From contig VXAY01007404.1 of assembly GCA_013399855.1 (NCBI GenBank), positions 836,958-900,957 on the forward strand: 64,000 bases of DNA, read 5' to 3'. Made by a program: the position numbers and the translations under genes. The notes beneath the pieces were generated by a model. It saw only the letters and a list, made by a program, of their open reading frames with translations. It was not told where the DNA came from and ran no database searches. Below are positions 52,401-64,000 of this stretch, in pieces (positions within the stretch are counted from its first letter, which is position 1; each line of letters begins with the position of its first letter). Origin of the DNA: Oxyruncus cristatus (taxonomy: Eukaryota; Chordata; Aves; Passeriformes; Cotingidae).

Positions 52401-55126
52401 GAACACACCAGATACTGAAGCCAACAGCCAAAAAACACACACAGAAACTTACTAGCCAACTCATCACTAAAACTGACTCCCAAGCAGTATATTCATCTGT
52501 AAACCATTCAAAGTTTAAAATATTTTCTATTTCCATCACACATTGGAGTCAATTTATGAGTTGAATCCCTTTGAGAAAAGGCTTAGCCAGGTTTATAGCA
52601 AAGTAGGAATTTAAGTTGGACTAGAACAACATAAGGTCTTGCATTAATAATGATTTTCTTCAGTCAAGTCTCTGACTGCTGAAGAAACATAGAAAAATGT
52701 GTACATAGCGTGTACTCGTACACAGTCATATATGAAAAGGACAGGTGAAAATCTACATGAATGCTGTATCCATCCTTCTCATCAGATAATTCCCAGTTAA
52801 TCTGCAGTTATACAAATGCTTTACAATTACCCTTTTATATGAAAAGATAAGAATTATTTGCTATTAAATCAATAGCAAATAATCGAGTGCTTTGCTATCA
52901 ATTCAATGAAAGTAGACTTAAGAGAGTTGTGAGACTGTCATCTGACTCTTAACACAATTCTAATGACCTACATCAGCCTTTAATTACAGTAAAGTCTCCC
53001 ATTATAAGGGTGAAATGCCCCTTGATTAAAACTGCAATCTCTAATGGCTTTTTGCAAGAAAATAGTCTGTATTATTGAAGATTGTAATTTCATTCACATT
53101 AACTGACATGCACTTATAACATGCAATGGTAGATCAGATTATTACTTTTAACATTTTCCTAATATTTCAGGTAGTTTAAAGTCTTTATTAAGGACTTAAA
53201 CCCTATATATTGCACATACTTAATACTAAAAGTTGCCAGGGTCAGGGTTTAGTTCCTTTGCTTTTCTTGTCCTGATGTGGATTTTGTTGCAATTGTTTTT
53301 TAAATCTCACTTAGCCTTTCATCATGATTCTAAAAAAAGTGTGTTTAGATGCCTAGATAGATGCCCTGGTAAGTGCAGACTAGAAAGCTATAAAAATGTG
53401 TACAGGGACTTTAAACAGGATGGTACATTTGATCCCTGGATAGTTATTTGGGTTTATTTAGTGGGTTTTTTGCTCTTTTTTTTTTCTCCAGAGATGATAA
53501 TACACACATTGCACTGAACTTGCTCTAATGAGGCATAATCACATAATTTCTAAACATCCTCACTTCACTTCTGCATCTTTAAAACTGTTATGATATTACT
53601 GAGGGAAAATCAATGTGACTTTACAGCTGATCTTCATCTGCTGACCTGTTGTACCTTCAGAAGCTGTATTCTAAGCAAACTTAATTTAGTTATGCAACTT
53701 TCATGTTACTGCCCATCTGAACAGCTCTGCACCTGGTATTATGTAGACACATCTTTTCCAGAAAGAAAGTATCTAGCTTTTACCAGTAACAATTCCCTGC
53801 AAACTTCAAACATAATACCACAGAAACTATTAGCAGATGTAATGAGTGTAGAAAAGTCAAGTCACACATCAATGCCAATGAGAGACTTTCAGAAACTGGC
53901 ATGCTTAAGAGTTTGGTTCTTTTATGTATTTATTTATTTATTTGTTCTGGAAAAGCAATTTGTTTTCTGCAAAGCTGCACAATCACCTATGTTTTAGCTG
54001 AAAAATGGCAAGGCAGTATGTCTTCTTAGAGAGACTATGAAGCATACTCTGCCCTTTCAAGTCTCTGCTTTGACTTGAAAAGTTATCTATCAGAACACAA
54101 CATTTTCCCTTGCAATGGGAAAAAAAATAAAGTATCAGCTTTTCAGTTCCCAGAATCAGAGCACCTCACTAGTCTCCATCTCCCATCCCTCCCTAAATCC
54201 TGGGGAAGACATCGTTTGCAGAATCCTGGCTCACCTGAACTATCTCACCTTTTGAAAGCATGAGTATAAAGGCTAAATCATATCTCAAAAAGTGATTTTT
54301 TTTTTCCTCCATTAGCAACTAGAAGTCTGAGGATCCAGATCACAAATCACTTGCTACCAGTGCACAGAGCCTATTGTAGGAAAGCAGGACATGTCCGTGT
54401 GTGTGGATATGTGGATAGATGGGGGGACGGGGCAGAGGGGGAAGGGTCAGTATTACTCAAGCACTGCAGAGCTAGCCTTACCAGCTGAATACTAATCAAA
54501 GAAATAGCTCCCATAATTTCAACGTTTGCAAACTCTAGAGCACCCTTGACATAAAAGGACGAAAGCTCTGGGAAAGAACTCAGGAAATTTCCTTGCCTCA
54601 GTAATCTTCTGCACTGTAACATCACTGCCGGACTTCAGGCCAACCAAGACAGCCGCTTTGGCTTGGCAGAAAGGACTGAGACAGTCAGGACTTTGTGCTG
54701 CCTGTATTTTGCAGAAGTCCGTGGTCCTCCCTTCCCCCACCCCAGTTCCCCCCGCTTGTCTGTGAGACTTCTCCAAAGAGCCAAGAGTAATGTTATTGTT
54801 CTCTAATTTCTCACAAGGTGCGCGCACGGCTATAGTCTCAGTGCTCTCACTTTCCACGGTCTCCCCACCACCCCTGGTGCCGGTGGTCCCGCGGTCGGTC
54901 CCCGCCGCGCTGCCCGGGCCGCCCCCAGCGCGGGGAGCGCCAAACTCACCCGCGGCCGCGCCGGCCTCGCGGAGCCACGGCCCCGCTCCGGGCAGGAGCC
55001 GCTCCGGGGCGAGCGAGTGCGGACGAACCCAGCGCACAGCCCTTTTCCGCAACTGCTCCGACCGCCCTCTGCCTACACGGGAGGGGAAGGAAAGCAGAGA
55101 AAGGCATAGGTGCAGCCGGCACTTAC
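46475..55126 (-). other. CDH7 intron 1 (inferred)
   Basis: About 8.65 kb lies between the donor at 55126 and the acceptor at 46475. It is AT-rich, with poly-T runs (for example 51919-51932) and short TATT repeats near 53926. No coding exon, recognisable LINE or RNA gene was seen. The identity of this stretch as an intron depends on the exon 1 assignment. Confidence 0.55.
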
Positions 55127-55735
55127 CTGCTCCCTCCCTCCCTCGGCTGCCCGGCGCGGTGAGTATTTTAATCCCAAGAGCCGCCGGTTCCTCCGCGGCG
55201 AAGTGCTGGCGGGATGCTCCCGGGCGCAAGGGGTCAGGCTGCGGGCGGCGGGGCGCCCGCCTGGCATTGGGGGCTGTGCGCCGTCCGCACACTCACCCGC
55301 ACCCGCGGAGGAAGGAGCGCTGCCGCCGCCGCTCCCGTNNNNNNNNNNNNNNNNNNNNNNNNNNNNNNNNNNNCCGTCCTCCTCCTCCACCACGGCACGG
55401 CACGGCGCGGCCAGCCGCTGGGCACACGGCGGGAGAAGTGGATGTCTGTGCCAAGCCCAGCTCCGACTGGGTGCGGATCGGGGCTGCGGGAGGAGGAGGA
55501 AGAGGAGGGAGGGAGGGAAGGAGCAGGGAGGGAGGGAGAAGGCAGAGGAGGTGGGGATGCTGCTCTGGGCAGGGGATGTCACCGCTCGGCGGCCGGAGCC
55601 GGCTGCCAGCTCCGTTCGAGGGCGCCTGGAGGCGGCACAGGGACTCTTTGTACCTCCCGAAGACCCAGCGGTGGCTATTGAAGAGGGATCCAGGGAGCAA
55701 GCAGCCTGCCCGGCTCCAGTCCNTCCTCCTCCTCC
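55127..55735 (-). other. CDH7: Probable CDH7 non-coding exon 1 (5'UTR); 3' end placed, 5' end estimated
   Basis: On the minus strand the sequence GAGCAG|GTAAGT at 55130-55121 is an ideal splice donor (last exon base 55127) inside the CpG island, in the right orientation to join the exon 2 acceptor at 46474. Joining them places a stop (TAA, 55170-55168) in frame with the CDH7 start codon, consistent with non-coding sequence. Two weaker GCGG|GTGAGT donors in the same orientation, with last exon bases 55297 and 54950, are possible alternatives. The upstream boundary is a guess from the position of GC-box and CCAAT elements. The exon contains a 35-base gap (55339-55373) and a single N (55723). 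Confidence 0.5.
55339..55373. other. Assembly gap (35 N)
   Basis: A run of 35 N lies between CCGCCGCTCCCGT and CCGTCCTCCTCC. Its position in very GC-rich sequence suggests a sequencing failure. The true gap length may differ from 35. A lone N also occurs at 55723. Confidence 0.99.
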
Positions 55736-55830
55736 TTGACAGGATATACAGATGGAGTCCTTTGGATAAAAATCAGGAGCCGGGCTAGGGGGTGGGGCGG
55801 GAACCAATCTCTTTCCCGATTTGCATTTGA
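55736..55830 (-). promoter_or_regulatory. Candidate CDH7 core promoter
   Basis: Just upstream of the proposed exon 1 there is a CCAAT pentamer (55804-55808 on the plus strand, so ATTGG in the direction of CDH7) and an overlapping Sp1-type GC box (GGGGCGGG, 55794-55801). A weak A/T-rich TATA-like stretch (TTTTTATCC on the minus strand, around 55763-55771) follows in the CDH7 direction. The order is reasonable for a CpG-island promoter, but these are short motifs and none is decisive. The elements could also serve plus-strand transcription. Confidence 0.35.
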
Positions 55831-55866
55831 AACGCGGAGCTGAAGGGAGAGATTTTTAAGACTTTT

Positions 55867-55882
55867 TATTATTATTATTATT
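55867..55882. repeat. Short (TTA)n repeat in the promoter-proximal region
   Basis: About five TTA/ATT units interrupt the CpG island just upstream of the candidate promoter. Confidence 0.85.
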
Positions 55883-56635
55883 TCTCCCCCCGCAACCCAC
55901 CACGCAATTTGTCCTAGAATCTGCGATAGACTGAGCTCCCGAGACGTGAAGGCAAAACTCGCAAAACTAATTCGAACTTGCGAAGTCCCCGCTTTTACAG
56001 CTTTGCCCTTTCAGCCTCTCCAGCCTGACACTAGCGAATACCACACTCCCTGCGCCGGCCCGTCCGCCTGGCTGGCGGGGGGCAGCCGGGGGCACTGGGC
56101 CGGACCGGGGGCCCCTCTCCTGGTCCCTTGGCCGCGGGGTGGCTTTCCCGGGTCAGGGCACGGACCCGCCACCGACCTGCTCAGGGGAGCTAAAACCTCG
56201 CACCCCTACTGCCCTCTGTCTCCCTAGTGCTGCTGTCACGCCTACCCGGCCACTGTTTAAACCGCGGGGTAGTGGGGAGAGAGGAGAGATGATTTAAAAA
56301 AAAAAAAAAAAAAAGGTGGAATAACTAAACCAGGTGCTTTTATAGAAAAAAGGGTGTAGGGAGGGGAGTCTGCGCACCGGCAGCAGGAGAAGGCGCAGTG
56401 TCAAGCTGGGGCTGGTGGCCAGCAGCACCTACGCACAGCCCCACAACCCCGGAGCTGCCAGGGGATGCCGCTCTGGGAGAGGAGTACCTGCTTTGTTTGG
56501 ACGTGCGTGGTCCGGCTGGCAAAGCGGCAGCACAAACTTTCTGCCTCATTCCAGCACTACTTAAGCCGTTTGGGTCCGCAGAACGACACAGATCTACAAC
56601 TGAAACGCGATCACCCAGGAGTCAGGACGCGTTCT

Positions 56636-59600
56636 GAAAAAAAAAAAAAAAAAAGGTTCCAAATGTCGGCGGAGCTGCTGAACTGACATTTTCCACGGAC
56701 AAAAATATTTTTAATGCATACTGTTTTTAGAACAATGGATCGTACCAAGGACAGTTGTAAGATATGAACCTTGGCCAATGTCTTTGGATTTATATTTAGC
56801 AGAATAACATTCTGAACATGCTGTGAACAAACTAATAATGTGCACATATAATTAGTTTTCATTCCTATTAGACACTATACTATGAAGTGTGTTGTCAACA
56901 CTAAGAAAGTAATGTTTAATGATAAAGATGCTTCATTAAAAAAAAAACACAAAACAATTGGTTTGGATCAAAAAGGTTTTTTAAAATAATTTTAATTTTT
57001 TAATTTATTTGAATACACAAACTCAGCATGCATGACTATTTTAATAAATGTAATATGTACCTGCTCTATGTTACTTGTCTTTTAGCTTCACTTTCAGACG
57101 TGATTTCCAATGTCACCCTTCTAATCAGAGGGAGGTAATTCCAGCAGGATGGCATTTGTGAACTGAAGAAGTGGTTTAAAGAGAGCGGCTAGAAGAAATC
57201 TTCATTCTCCAAGTTATGGAGCATCTGAGTGCATGGGTACAACTTAAGATGTATTCAGACAAGAAAATCTTGAAACATGATTGCACACAGTTGCTTAAGA
57301 TTGTAATTAAGGATTCGCCTTTCCTTTGTTCTCCTTCCCTCAATCCCTAATTCATCATTTACAAGTTAATCACAATAAGATTCTTCGCACTGATCCTTAG
57401 AGGACAAGGTTCAAGGACAGATTATCTTATTTCTTCATCATGAAATACCACAAACACCTCTGCTTTGTCTTCTTTCAAATTCATTCAGAGATGTAACCAG
57501 TACTTGGAAGACTTATCTTTTTCTACTTAATTCAGTAGCAATGATTTCAATGTGAAAACAGAACAGTTAAAAACAGAAGCAAAAATCTTTGTTTGGGAAT
57601 AGGGTGATGTAAAAAAAAAGACCTACAAGGGGTCATGACCTTCATAAACTTTGCCTAACATCTTCAAACTTTATCTTTTGTTGCTCTTCAGGTTCGAAAT
57701 AGGGACTAAATAGTTTTGTGATCACTTAAAATCTTCATAAAGGAAGGACTCTTTCTTATTAATTTTGATTCTGATCCAGATACTACTAATGGAGAACTGG
57801 AGCACTCAATTATCACCCAATTAAAAAGCTTGTAGACCTTCACACAGTATTTCATGATGTTCTTCCTAACTGAACAGACTTCTTTCAAGGATGTGCTTTA
57901 TGTTCCAAAAATCTAATCTCAAGCAAGACCTTTTATTAAACTGTATGTCAGTGAAAACATTTGAACTTATTTTTACTATGGTGAAAATAGGATGGATATT
58001 TTTGTTGTATTTTTTTTTCCCTAAATGCTTATGTTGTCATATCAAAAGAAAATGTATTAAACCCTTTGACTTTCATGGAAGCAAAACAGTGACTCCAAGC
58101 AAAATGTGTGACTAAGCAGACCAATTTAATTTCATTGCACAGGCAGAATGAAATATAAAGAAGCAATTATTCTTAGTCACTTTTGGCAATCTACCATTTT
58201 TAGTAACATAAGCAAATGTATATTTTTTTAATACAATTTGTTCTTGACTATCTTGATTGTGGGGTTTTGCCAATGAGTCAGTCCATTCCAGTGCATTGAC
58301 TGTATCGTTTTGGCAGTAATCCATACCTACAGTGATGTTGTATTTCTTTCTAATACGTTTTGTAGTTCATTTACTCGTCTTGAGAGATATGGGTGTACTC
58401 TTTCCAGAGGAAAGCCTATGGTTTGTACAAACAAACCTCAGATCATGCTAGGCTTTCTCTAGCTAGGCTCTGTAAGGACTGACTGCAAGCAGCGAAGGGT
58501 GCATTGATACTGGCACCTTTCCCATTTTTCTGACTTCTGAAAGTGTCAAGGATGCCTCTTCATGGTACAAGTTATGTTGCTGTTCTCTATAGCTGATCCA
58601 TAGGCAGATTTAGAACCACAAAACCCGTTTCAAAGCATACTCTCAAATGCTTCTTAGACAGTGAGGGCTTTGGTAGTTGCAGCTTACAGAGGATTTTGAC
58701 CCGAGGCAGAAAGCAAAAAAGTTTCATGGTTATATTTAGTCTCCTGAGCCTCTGATTGTCTCTCAACATTACCATTTCTATCTATACACTCATTATATAC
58801 ATGCCGAAAAAGAGCAATGTCTAGTAACTGCTACCTGGGTCCTGGTAACTCACTGTGTGGGAAGAAACAACTTCCATTATGCACTCAGAAAGAGGTTGAA
58901 GAGTTCCTTCCGTATGAAAATGTGTTATTCTCAGAGGCAAATGCTAACTTTTCCTTACTTTTCTTAAAAAGTTATATATATATTAGTCTTTTATGAGGCA
59001 AATAGGAGAGCTTACGTTTTAGCATATTTCTTTCAAGAAAACACTTCTTAACACTATTAGCACATGGTTTCCCAGTATAAGTGCTAATGCCCCTATAAGT
59101 TACTCTTATGTAAGGGCTTCAGCCATCCAGGGATATTATTTACAGGTGGCTACAATTCTGATTCCAGTCTAGAACTGAGCATTGTTTTTCTTCAGTTTTC
59201 TTTTTTTTCTCATTTCTACAAATAGCAGAAGACAAAACAAAAGGCCTATTGAAATTGAAGACACTCACTGTCTTTAACAAGATACTCAACACAGGAATGT
59301 CTCTGCCTTCTGTGTCCTTACAGTCATGGCTTGATTCCCTATTTAAACTGATATTTGAGGCAATTACATTGTTGTCTATATTCCAGGAGGTTTTTCCACC
59401 CCACATGGAAACACAGTAATATGGGGACCTGCCTAATAACGACAAGATCAACAACCCATTCTTTAGAATATATTTGGCAGAATATCCTCTGAAGATATGG
59501 AAGCCAAAAGAACATAATAATATGAACTAAAGTATAGTAAATAATAGTGGTGATTCAATTGGGGAATTTATAAGGTCTCTTCGTATATTCACAACTCCCT

Positions 59601-62600
59601 ATTCTGCTTAGGAATTGTTACCTTATCAATTCAACATTGCCATCATGGCTCCATCTGTTCTTCTTTGGTTCCTCTGTATCTTCCCTCCTATTTCCGCAAT
59701 TTTTTGATGACATATTTGATCCACATATACTGGCAAATCTGAGTAACTGATATATTTGCAAGAATGGTAATCTTCAAAAGTAAATCTAGTTAATCTAGGG
59801 CAAAGTAACTGTAAAAGTCATAAGAAGTTACCATTGCCTAAGATAATAAATGTGAATGCAGTTAAAAATGGAGTTTACGTTGTCAGGAAGAACAGAGAAA
59901 AGCAACAGAGGGAGTTGTAGGAAAGGAACTTGTAAAGTTAAGAAACTGTAAATAGAAAATAGGCTTGTTTAATCATAATGAAGCTGCAAAATTAAGAAGA
60001 TTCTACCACTGAGTGTAATTTATTAGTCACACAGCAGTAAGAACAGCACAAGAATAAATCAATTGAAAAACAACTGCATGGAAAGAATTTTGAAAATGTC
60101 ACAAGACACTGGTAGCAAATGGCAGGTAGGCTGTCAGAAGACTGAGAAGAGAAATGGAGAATTTCATTAAGGCCACACAGGAATGGGCTATTTGTACAAG
60201 TGAGGATAGATGGCTTAAAAAAGCCCTAAGACCAGAATGGAGGCTGTGTGGCCAGGCTCCAGATACTATTCATCATATTATAAGTGGATGTACCAAGCTA
60301 GCCAGCACTGAGATAGGATACAGCATGACAAAGCTAGCGGTGTGGTGCAGTGAGCGCTCTGCAAGAAGTATGGATTACCAATAGGGGAATAAAAAAAAAT
60401 CAGCAGCAACCAAAGAAAGGTGCTGAGAATAAAAGTCTAGGAATAAGACAGATGATTAAAAGGTAAGCAGAATGATTTAACCCCCCTTTTTTTCTGTTTC
60501 ATTCAAGAATGTTGTTCAAACAAAAATGATTGAAAAGGCAGAGCTGGGGCAGCAGCAGAAGAAAATCCAGTTTCTGAGAAGTGCAAGCGAAGTGCCAACT
60601 ATTATACCTGCACTAATATTGCAATGGTACTAAGTTAAACAGTAGCTCTGTATCAGACCTCACACAGCTACATTTATGAGCATCTTTTGATGAACACAAT
60701 CATTCAAATTGTAAAAAAAACATTGGGTCTCAGATTGATGCTTCAAGCCAGCAAGATCCTGCTGGTGGAGAAGAAGCATCACCATTCCTATAATCAGCAC
60801 TCACTCTCTTTTTTGACATGCTGAAAAAATAGGCTAGATATGATTCTGCCGGATATTCAGCTAAATTCTGCGGGGCATTCACATTGTGGCACAACTAAGG
60901 TAATTTTTTTCAGAGGAATTGCAATGTAGAATGAAAACATTTCTCTGATCCTATGAAAAGCTATACATAGGAAATCCAGTTGACTTCAGGGAGTTTTGCA
61001 CACTTCAGGGGTATTGCTACTGTGTAGCAGTCATCTAGAAATCTGCAGCTAAGATACCTATGAAAAATGCTAATATATATGCAATTAAACCAGGAACTAC
61101 CCATACGTAGCAGGATATATCTCTTCAGGTCAGACTCTAAATGCTGCACCAAGTATACAAAATTAATGTATATAACTAACTCCTCCACTGACCCCTAAAC
61201 CCAAACCAGATTTCAGTGTTCCGGTGTGCTTTGTCAATACAAACTTGAACACTTGCACAAACAAAATCAGAGATTACAGCTGTGATTTTAGAAGTCTTTT
61301 CTGAATAAATGGCCCAAATTGTGTATACTTCTGCATCATGACTGGTATTTAAGATGTTCATAAGCTGCCCTATGTGAAAACATTAGCTAAGTAAGCATTT
61401 TTTTTTATTATTTTGTATGTTTTTCCCCTAACCACAGCAATAATTGGAGAGGTGGTCTCTCTCTTTCAAAAAAAGACCCTCCTAAAACCAAGGACAAAAA
61501 CAAGACAAAAAATTCCCAACAAGTCCAAAACACTATACATTTTCAAAATGGGAAATCTGAGTATTATAAGCACAAGAAGCAGTACAAGCAAGGAGCATGC
61601 TGCTGACCCTTCTTTTTCCCCTTCAGGCAATCAAATTTTCATGTCTGAATGTTATCCTAAATGCTAAACTCCTATACTTGAATGTTTATGGAGAAAGAAT
61701 TCTACACTGGCATGTAAGCAGTTGTTTAGGAAGCAGATGGAAATGTCTTCTAAGCGAGCTAGACAGAAAAATGTCACTGTCTTCATCATCTTGAACTGCC
61801 CACTCTCAAAATTACTTGGTGTGAGTGCCGACAGACACATAATTTGATATGTCAATTTTCCACCCAGTTAATGTATCCATCAAATTTTTTATTCCTTAGG
61901 AATGACAACTCAGGCATTACTTTTATACTTAAAATGTTAAAAACATTATAAATCCCTTGATCCTGTCCAGCTTCTACCTTTTCTTGGGATATATTCTATA
62001 TTCATTAAAAACAGTAGGAAAACATTGTTTGAGTCAATGAGAGATAAGTTTTATGAAATATCTTGTCATTGTCAGTTTGAAAACTAGCTCAGGGTATGGA
62101 GCACAGCAATTTGTCCCACTTCTACAGAAGGTGATGGAAATCTTTGCCCATTGCTATGAAGATGCAGATCCCAAGGTGTTGCACCAATGGTTGTGTTGCA
62201 AGAATAAAGAAAGAGCTGGATCAATCCATATTTCCTCCTACTTCTAGCCATGTCTATCTATATAAAGGAAAAAAATGGCTGAGAGAAGGTGAAAAAAAAT
62301 AGCGGTTCTCTTGAACTTGCTTCCTCCCACACTTAACAGGTTAATGGTATAATGCCCTAGCACCAGAAGTTAAAGCCATTCAGTCCCCTTCACTCTCCTA
62401 GCATGTTTCCTCCAGTTTGGCCTTTGGAGACATCAGGCACCAGTCACTAGGATGCTGTGTCTAATCATTCACAGCATTGACCAGTTGTGCAAGCCTTGTT
62501 TTTTTCAACAGAAATACTGCTTTTGTTTTCTCTGAGTCACTGAGGTTTGTCATACATATTTCTGTTTTGAACTTTCTGATACAAGGGTTTTTTTAGGTCA

Positions 62601-64000
62601 ATCATGGAACAGACTACAAGCACCCTGATCTCAGTGTGAGGTACTACCGTGCAGACATATATTAATAATTTACTACACACATGCATATGCTACACACATG
62701 AGTCAGCTAGTTTAAGACAAGTCATGTCATGAAGCTTATGTTCTTCCATACATGTTCATCTTGCTTTGAACCTAATGACTGTGGCCTGATCAAAACAAAG
62801 TCAGTAAAGCTGGAGGCTCCACAAGATTTCTCCTTGAGGATTCTGGCAATATCTTCTGTGTCTACAAATGTGTACTTGTATCAAGCTCTATTGCTAATAT
62901 ATGTAATTGAATATCTCTACTAGTCTTCCTTTGAGTAGTTTTTATTTAATTTACTGTGATTATCCTGAAAACAGGGAAGGGCTGATAAGAATGACTTCAC
63001 GTATGGGATGCAATATACATCCCTTGTCTCAAGGCCAACAAAAGAATAGGTGCCTTTTGAGCTGCAAATGCCTGCAGGAGGATAATATACCCACCAGTTA
63101 CTCAGCTGCTTCATCTGTCATTTTTATGAAGGCATGTCATGGTTGGACAGAGCAAAATTGCCTGTGAAAAGCTATGTGAAGAAAAAAGGGAGAGAGAAAC
63201 AGGTAACTGCCTCTTCCTAAGTGCTGGGTGAAATTAATGTTTATGGTGTAGGGGGGGAGAGCACACAGAAAAACAAACATAAGAAATAACTTTATAAAAT
63301 GTATCTTTATAAAATATCAGTCATCTCAATAGTGCCAAAATGCTGCAGTTGCTCCACTGCTATTACTAGTTCCTTTAAAAGATAAATTAATGTGAAAATT
63401 AGAAAGTAACAGATGTGAAACAATCTTAAGCATAAATTCCTTCACACTTCTTATTAACTGTGGTTAAGATTTTGGTTGTCAAACACCCTTTACTTCAGAG
63501 AATAAAAGCAAAGAAGTGAAAATTTAACTGTGCTTCAGCATTGTAAGCTCACAGAGCTCTGTAACTTGCTGAAGATTTGTTTTCTGACACTTTCACCAGA
63601 AAAGGGGGGAGTGGGGGAGGGGGTGGAGAAGTGTTTCTCCAAAAGCATTCTGACCCACAAAAAGACCCAACTGTGTGTGTTGGGAAACATGTCCAAACGC
63701 TTCTCTATTGCTTTTTTCTCTTTCAGTAAAGTGTCAGTAGCTCTTTGAATAGCTATTGGCCTTGGCCAAGACCCTAGTGAAAGGCAACAGATGTTGCTAA
63801 GATTGTACCCAGGCTATCCTCTATCCTGTTTCATTTCTGAAAGGGAAAAAGAGAGAAAGGGAGAAGAAAACTTGCTTTAAATCACTGGACCATTTTGTAC
63901 TTCAGCAAATCTGTTTGCACATGCTCGACTGGCCTCGCAAAAAAGGCTGAGCCTTTTGCATTCAGCCTGAGGTCAGTCCTAATGCTCTGTTCAGTGGTCC
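56636..64000. other. Gene-poor region upstream of CDH7
   Basis: This is AT-rich sequence without a supported gene. Open frames are short and of ordinary composition. The only element I can interpret is the non-LTR retrotransposon relic at about 60.1-60.5 kb. It may hold CDH7 regulatory elements or an upstream non-coding transcript, but nothing in the bases shows this directly. Confidence 0.7.
60128..60475 (+). pseudogene. Relic of a non-CR1 non-LTR retrotransposon, C-terminal zinc-knuckle region
   Basis: The open stretch from 60154 to 60384 reads MENFIKATQEWAICTSEDR and then RLCGQAPDTIHHIISGC followed by TKLASTE. This pattern (a FI.A.Q..AI.T segment, then C-x2-C...ET(I/V).HI..(G/E)C..LA..E) is, from memory, that of the C-terminal CCHC-like segment of animal non-LTR elements with a restriction-like endonuclease. 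The first zinc cysteine appears replaced by Trp (TGG just before CGG-type codons, E-W-R-L-C-G). A weak continuation (AENKSLGIRQMIK, about 60421-60462) may be the start of the endonuclease part. No intact reverse transcriptase is visible upstream. The clade is uncertain; a chance resemblance is possible but unlikely given the number of ordered matches. Confidence 0.55.

Larger units (their letters stand above)
1..55735 (-). other. CDH7: CDH7 gene locus, 5' part (runs off the window at position 1)
   Basis: Six exons on the minus strand give one consistent transcript: a non-coding exon 1 in the CpG island (3' end 55127) and coding exons at 46284-46075, 14695-14401, 6929-6810, 4231-4064 and 2831-2644. 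Exon lengths 295, 120, 168 and 188 bp and the phase series are those of vertebrate type II classical cadherins. The spliced product is 327 residues with no internal stop and matches cadherin-7 as I remember it, including the signal peptide, the LDRE and DINDN motifs and the EC3 start. Cadherin-7 is a calcium-dependent homophilic adhesion protein of the plasma membrane, known from neural crest and nervous system work. The family length is about 785 aa, so roughly 42 percent is here. The 3' exons lie off the low-coordinate end. The upper boundary (transcription start) is only estimated. Confidence 0.93.
54815..56635. promoter_or_regulatory. CpG island spanning the CDH7 first exon and promoter
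   Basis: This stretch is visibly GC-rich and CpG-dense, against an AT-rich background on both sides. Density is highest at about 54.82-55.65 kb and 56.04-56.27 kb, with a less GC-rich saddle at 55.80-56.04 kb that includes a (TTA)n run at 55867-55882. Two long A runs (56296-56314 and 56637-56654) interrupt the upper end. It is the only such island in the window and coincides with the 5' end of CDH7. Boundaries are by eye. Confidence 0.85.

Noticed and set aside
53590..53997. A 135-codon plus-strand frame in intron 1
   Set aside because: No recognisable domain, AT-rich codons and no exon signals. This length is expected by chance in 64 kb.
54790..55788. Long plus-strand open frame of over 300 codons across the CpG island
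   Set aside because: GC-rich sequence lacks stop codons by composition. The frame runs through the N gap, all six frames are similarly open, and the product is Pro/Arg/Gly/Ala-rich with no domain.
54519..55807. Minus-strand open frames in the CpG island
   Set aside because: Same compositional effect. They overlap the proposed non-coding first exon, and a stop lies in frame with CDH7.
1..64000. CRISPR arrays, operons, tRNA or rRNA genes, prokaryotic mobile elements
   Set aside because: None seen. The sequence is a vertebrate intron-exon landscape, and no cloverleaf or regularly spaced repeat array was recognised.

Overview
This window looks like a piece of a bird chromosome. It is AT-rich, vertebrate-type DNA with long introns. 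The interspersed repeats I can recognise are mostly CR1 LINE fragments with the avian-type 3' end, plus one LTR-like segment. One protein-coding gene is clearly present: the 5' part of CDH7 (cadherin-7, a type II classical cadherin), on the minus strand, so transcription runs from high to low coordinates and leaves the window at position 1. The gene assignment rests on my recollection of the vertebrate CDH7 protein and the type II cadherin exon pattern; no search was run. The exact species cannot be named.

Layout from 5' to 3' of the gene. A GC-rich CpG island at about 54.8-56.6 kb, with a 35-base assembly gap, holds the probable promoter and a non-coding first exon ending in a near-ideal splice donor at 55127. 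Intron 1 is about 8.7 kb. Exon 2 (46075-46474) carries the end of the 5'UTR, the start codon (46284-46282), the signal peptide, a short prodomain, a furin-type site and the mature N-terminus with the two tryptophans typical of type II cadherins. Intron 2 is about 31.4 kb and contains the longest CR1 copy and the LTR-like segment. Exons 3 (14401-14695, 295 bp), 4 (6810-6929, 120 bp), 5 (4064-4231, 168 bp) and 6 (2644-2831, 188 bp) follow. All junctions are GT/AG and all phases agree (0, 1, 1, 1, 0). Together they encode residues 1-327 of a protein expected to be about 785 aa: signal, prodomain, EC1, EC2 and the first part of EC3. The remaining ectodomain, membrane span and catenin-binding tail lie beyond the window.

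Upstream of the CpG island, about 56.7-64 kb is gene-poor. The one notable item there is a degraded open stretch near 60.1-60.5 kb that resembles the C-terminal zinc-knuckle region of a non-LTR retrotransposon that is not CR1.

The most unusual structure is a 127-bp direct duplication (126/127 identical) at 12504-12630 and 15026-15152. The two copies sit on either side of CDH7 exon 3, and the second abuts a 5'-truncated CR1. I found no novel defence, CRISPR, operon-like or other undescribed system. Apart from the items listed as findings, this is an ordinary vertebrate cell-adhesion locus.
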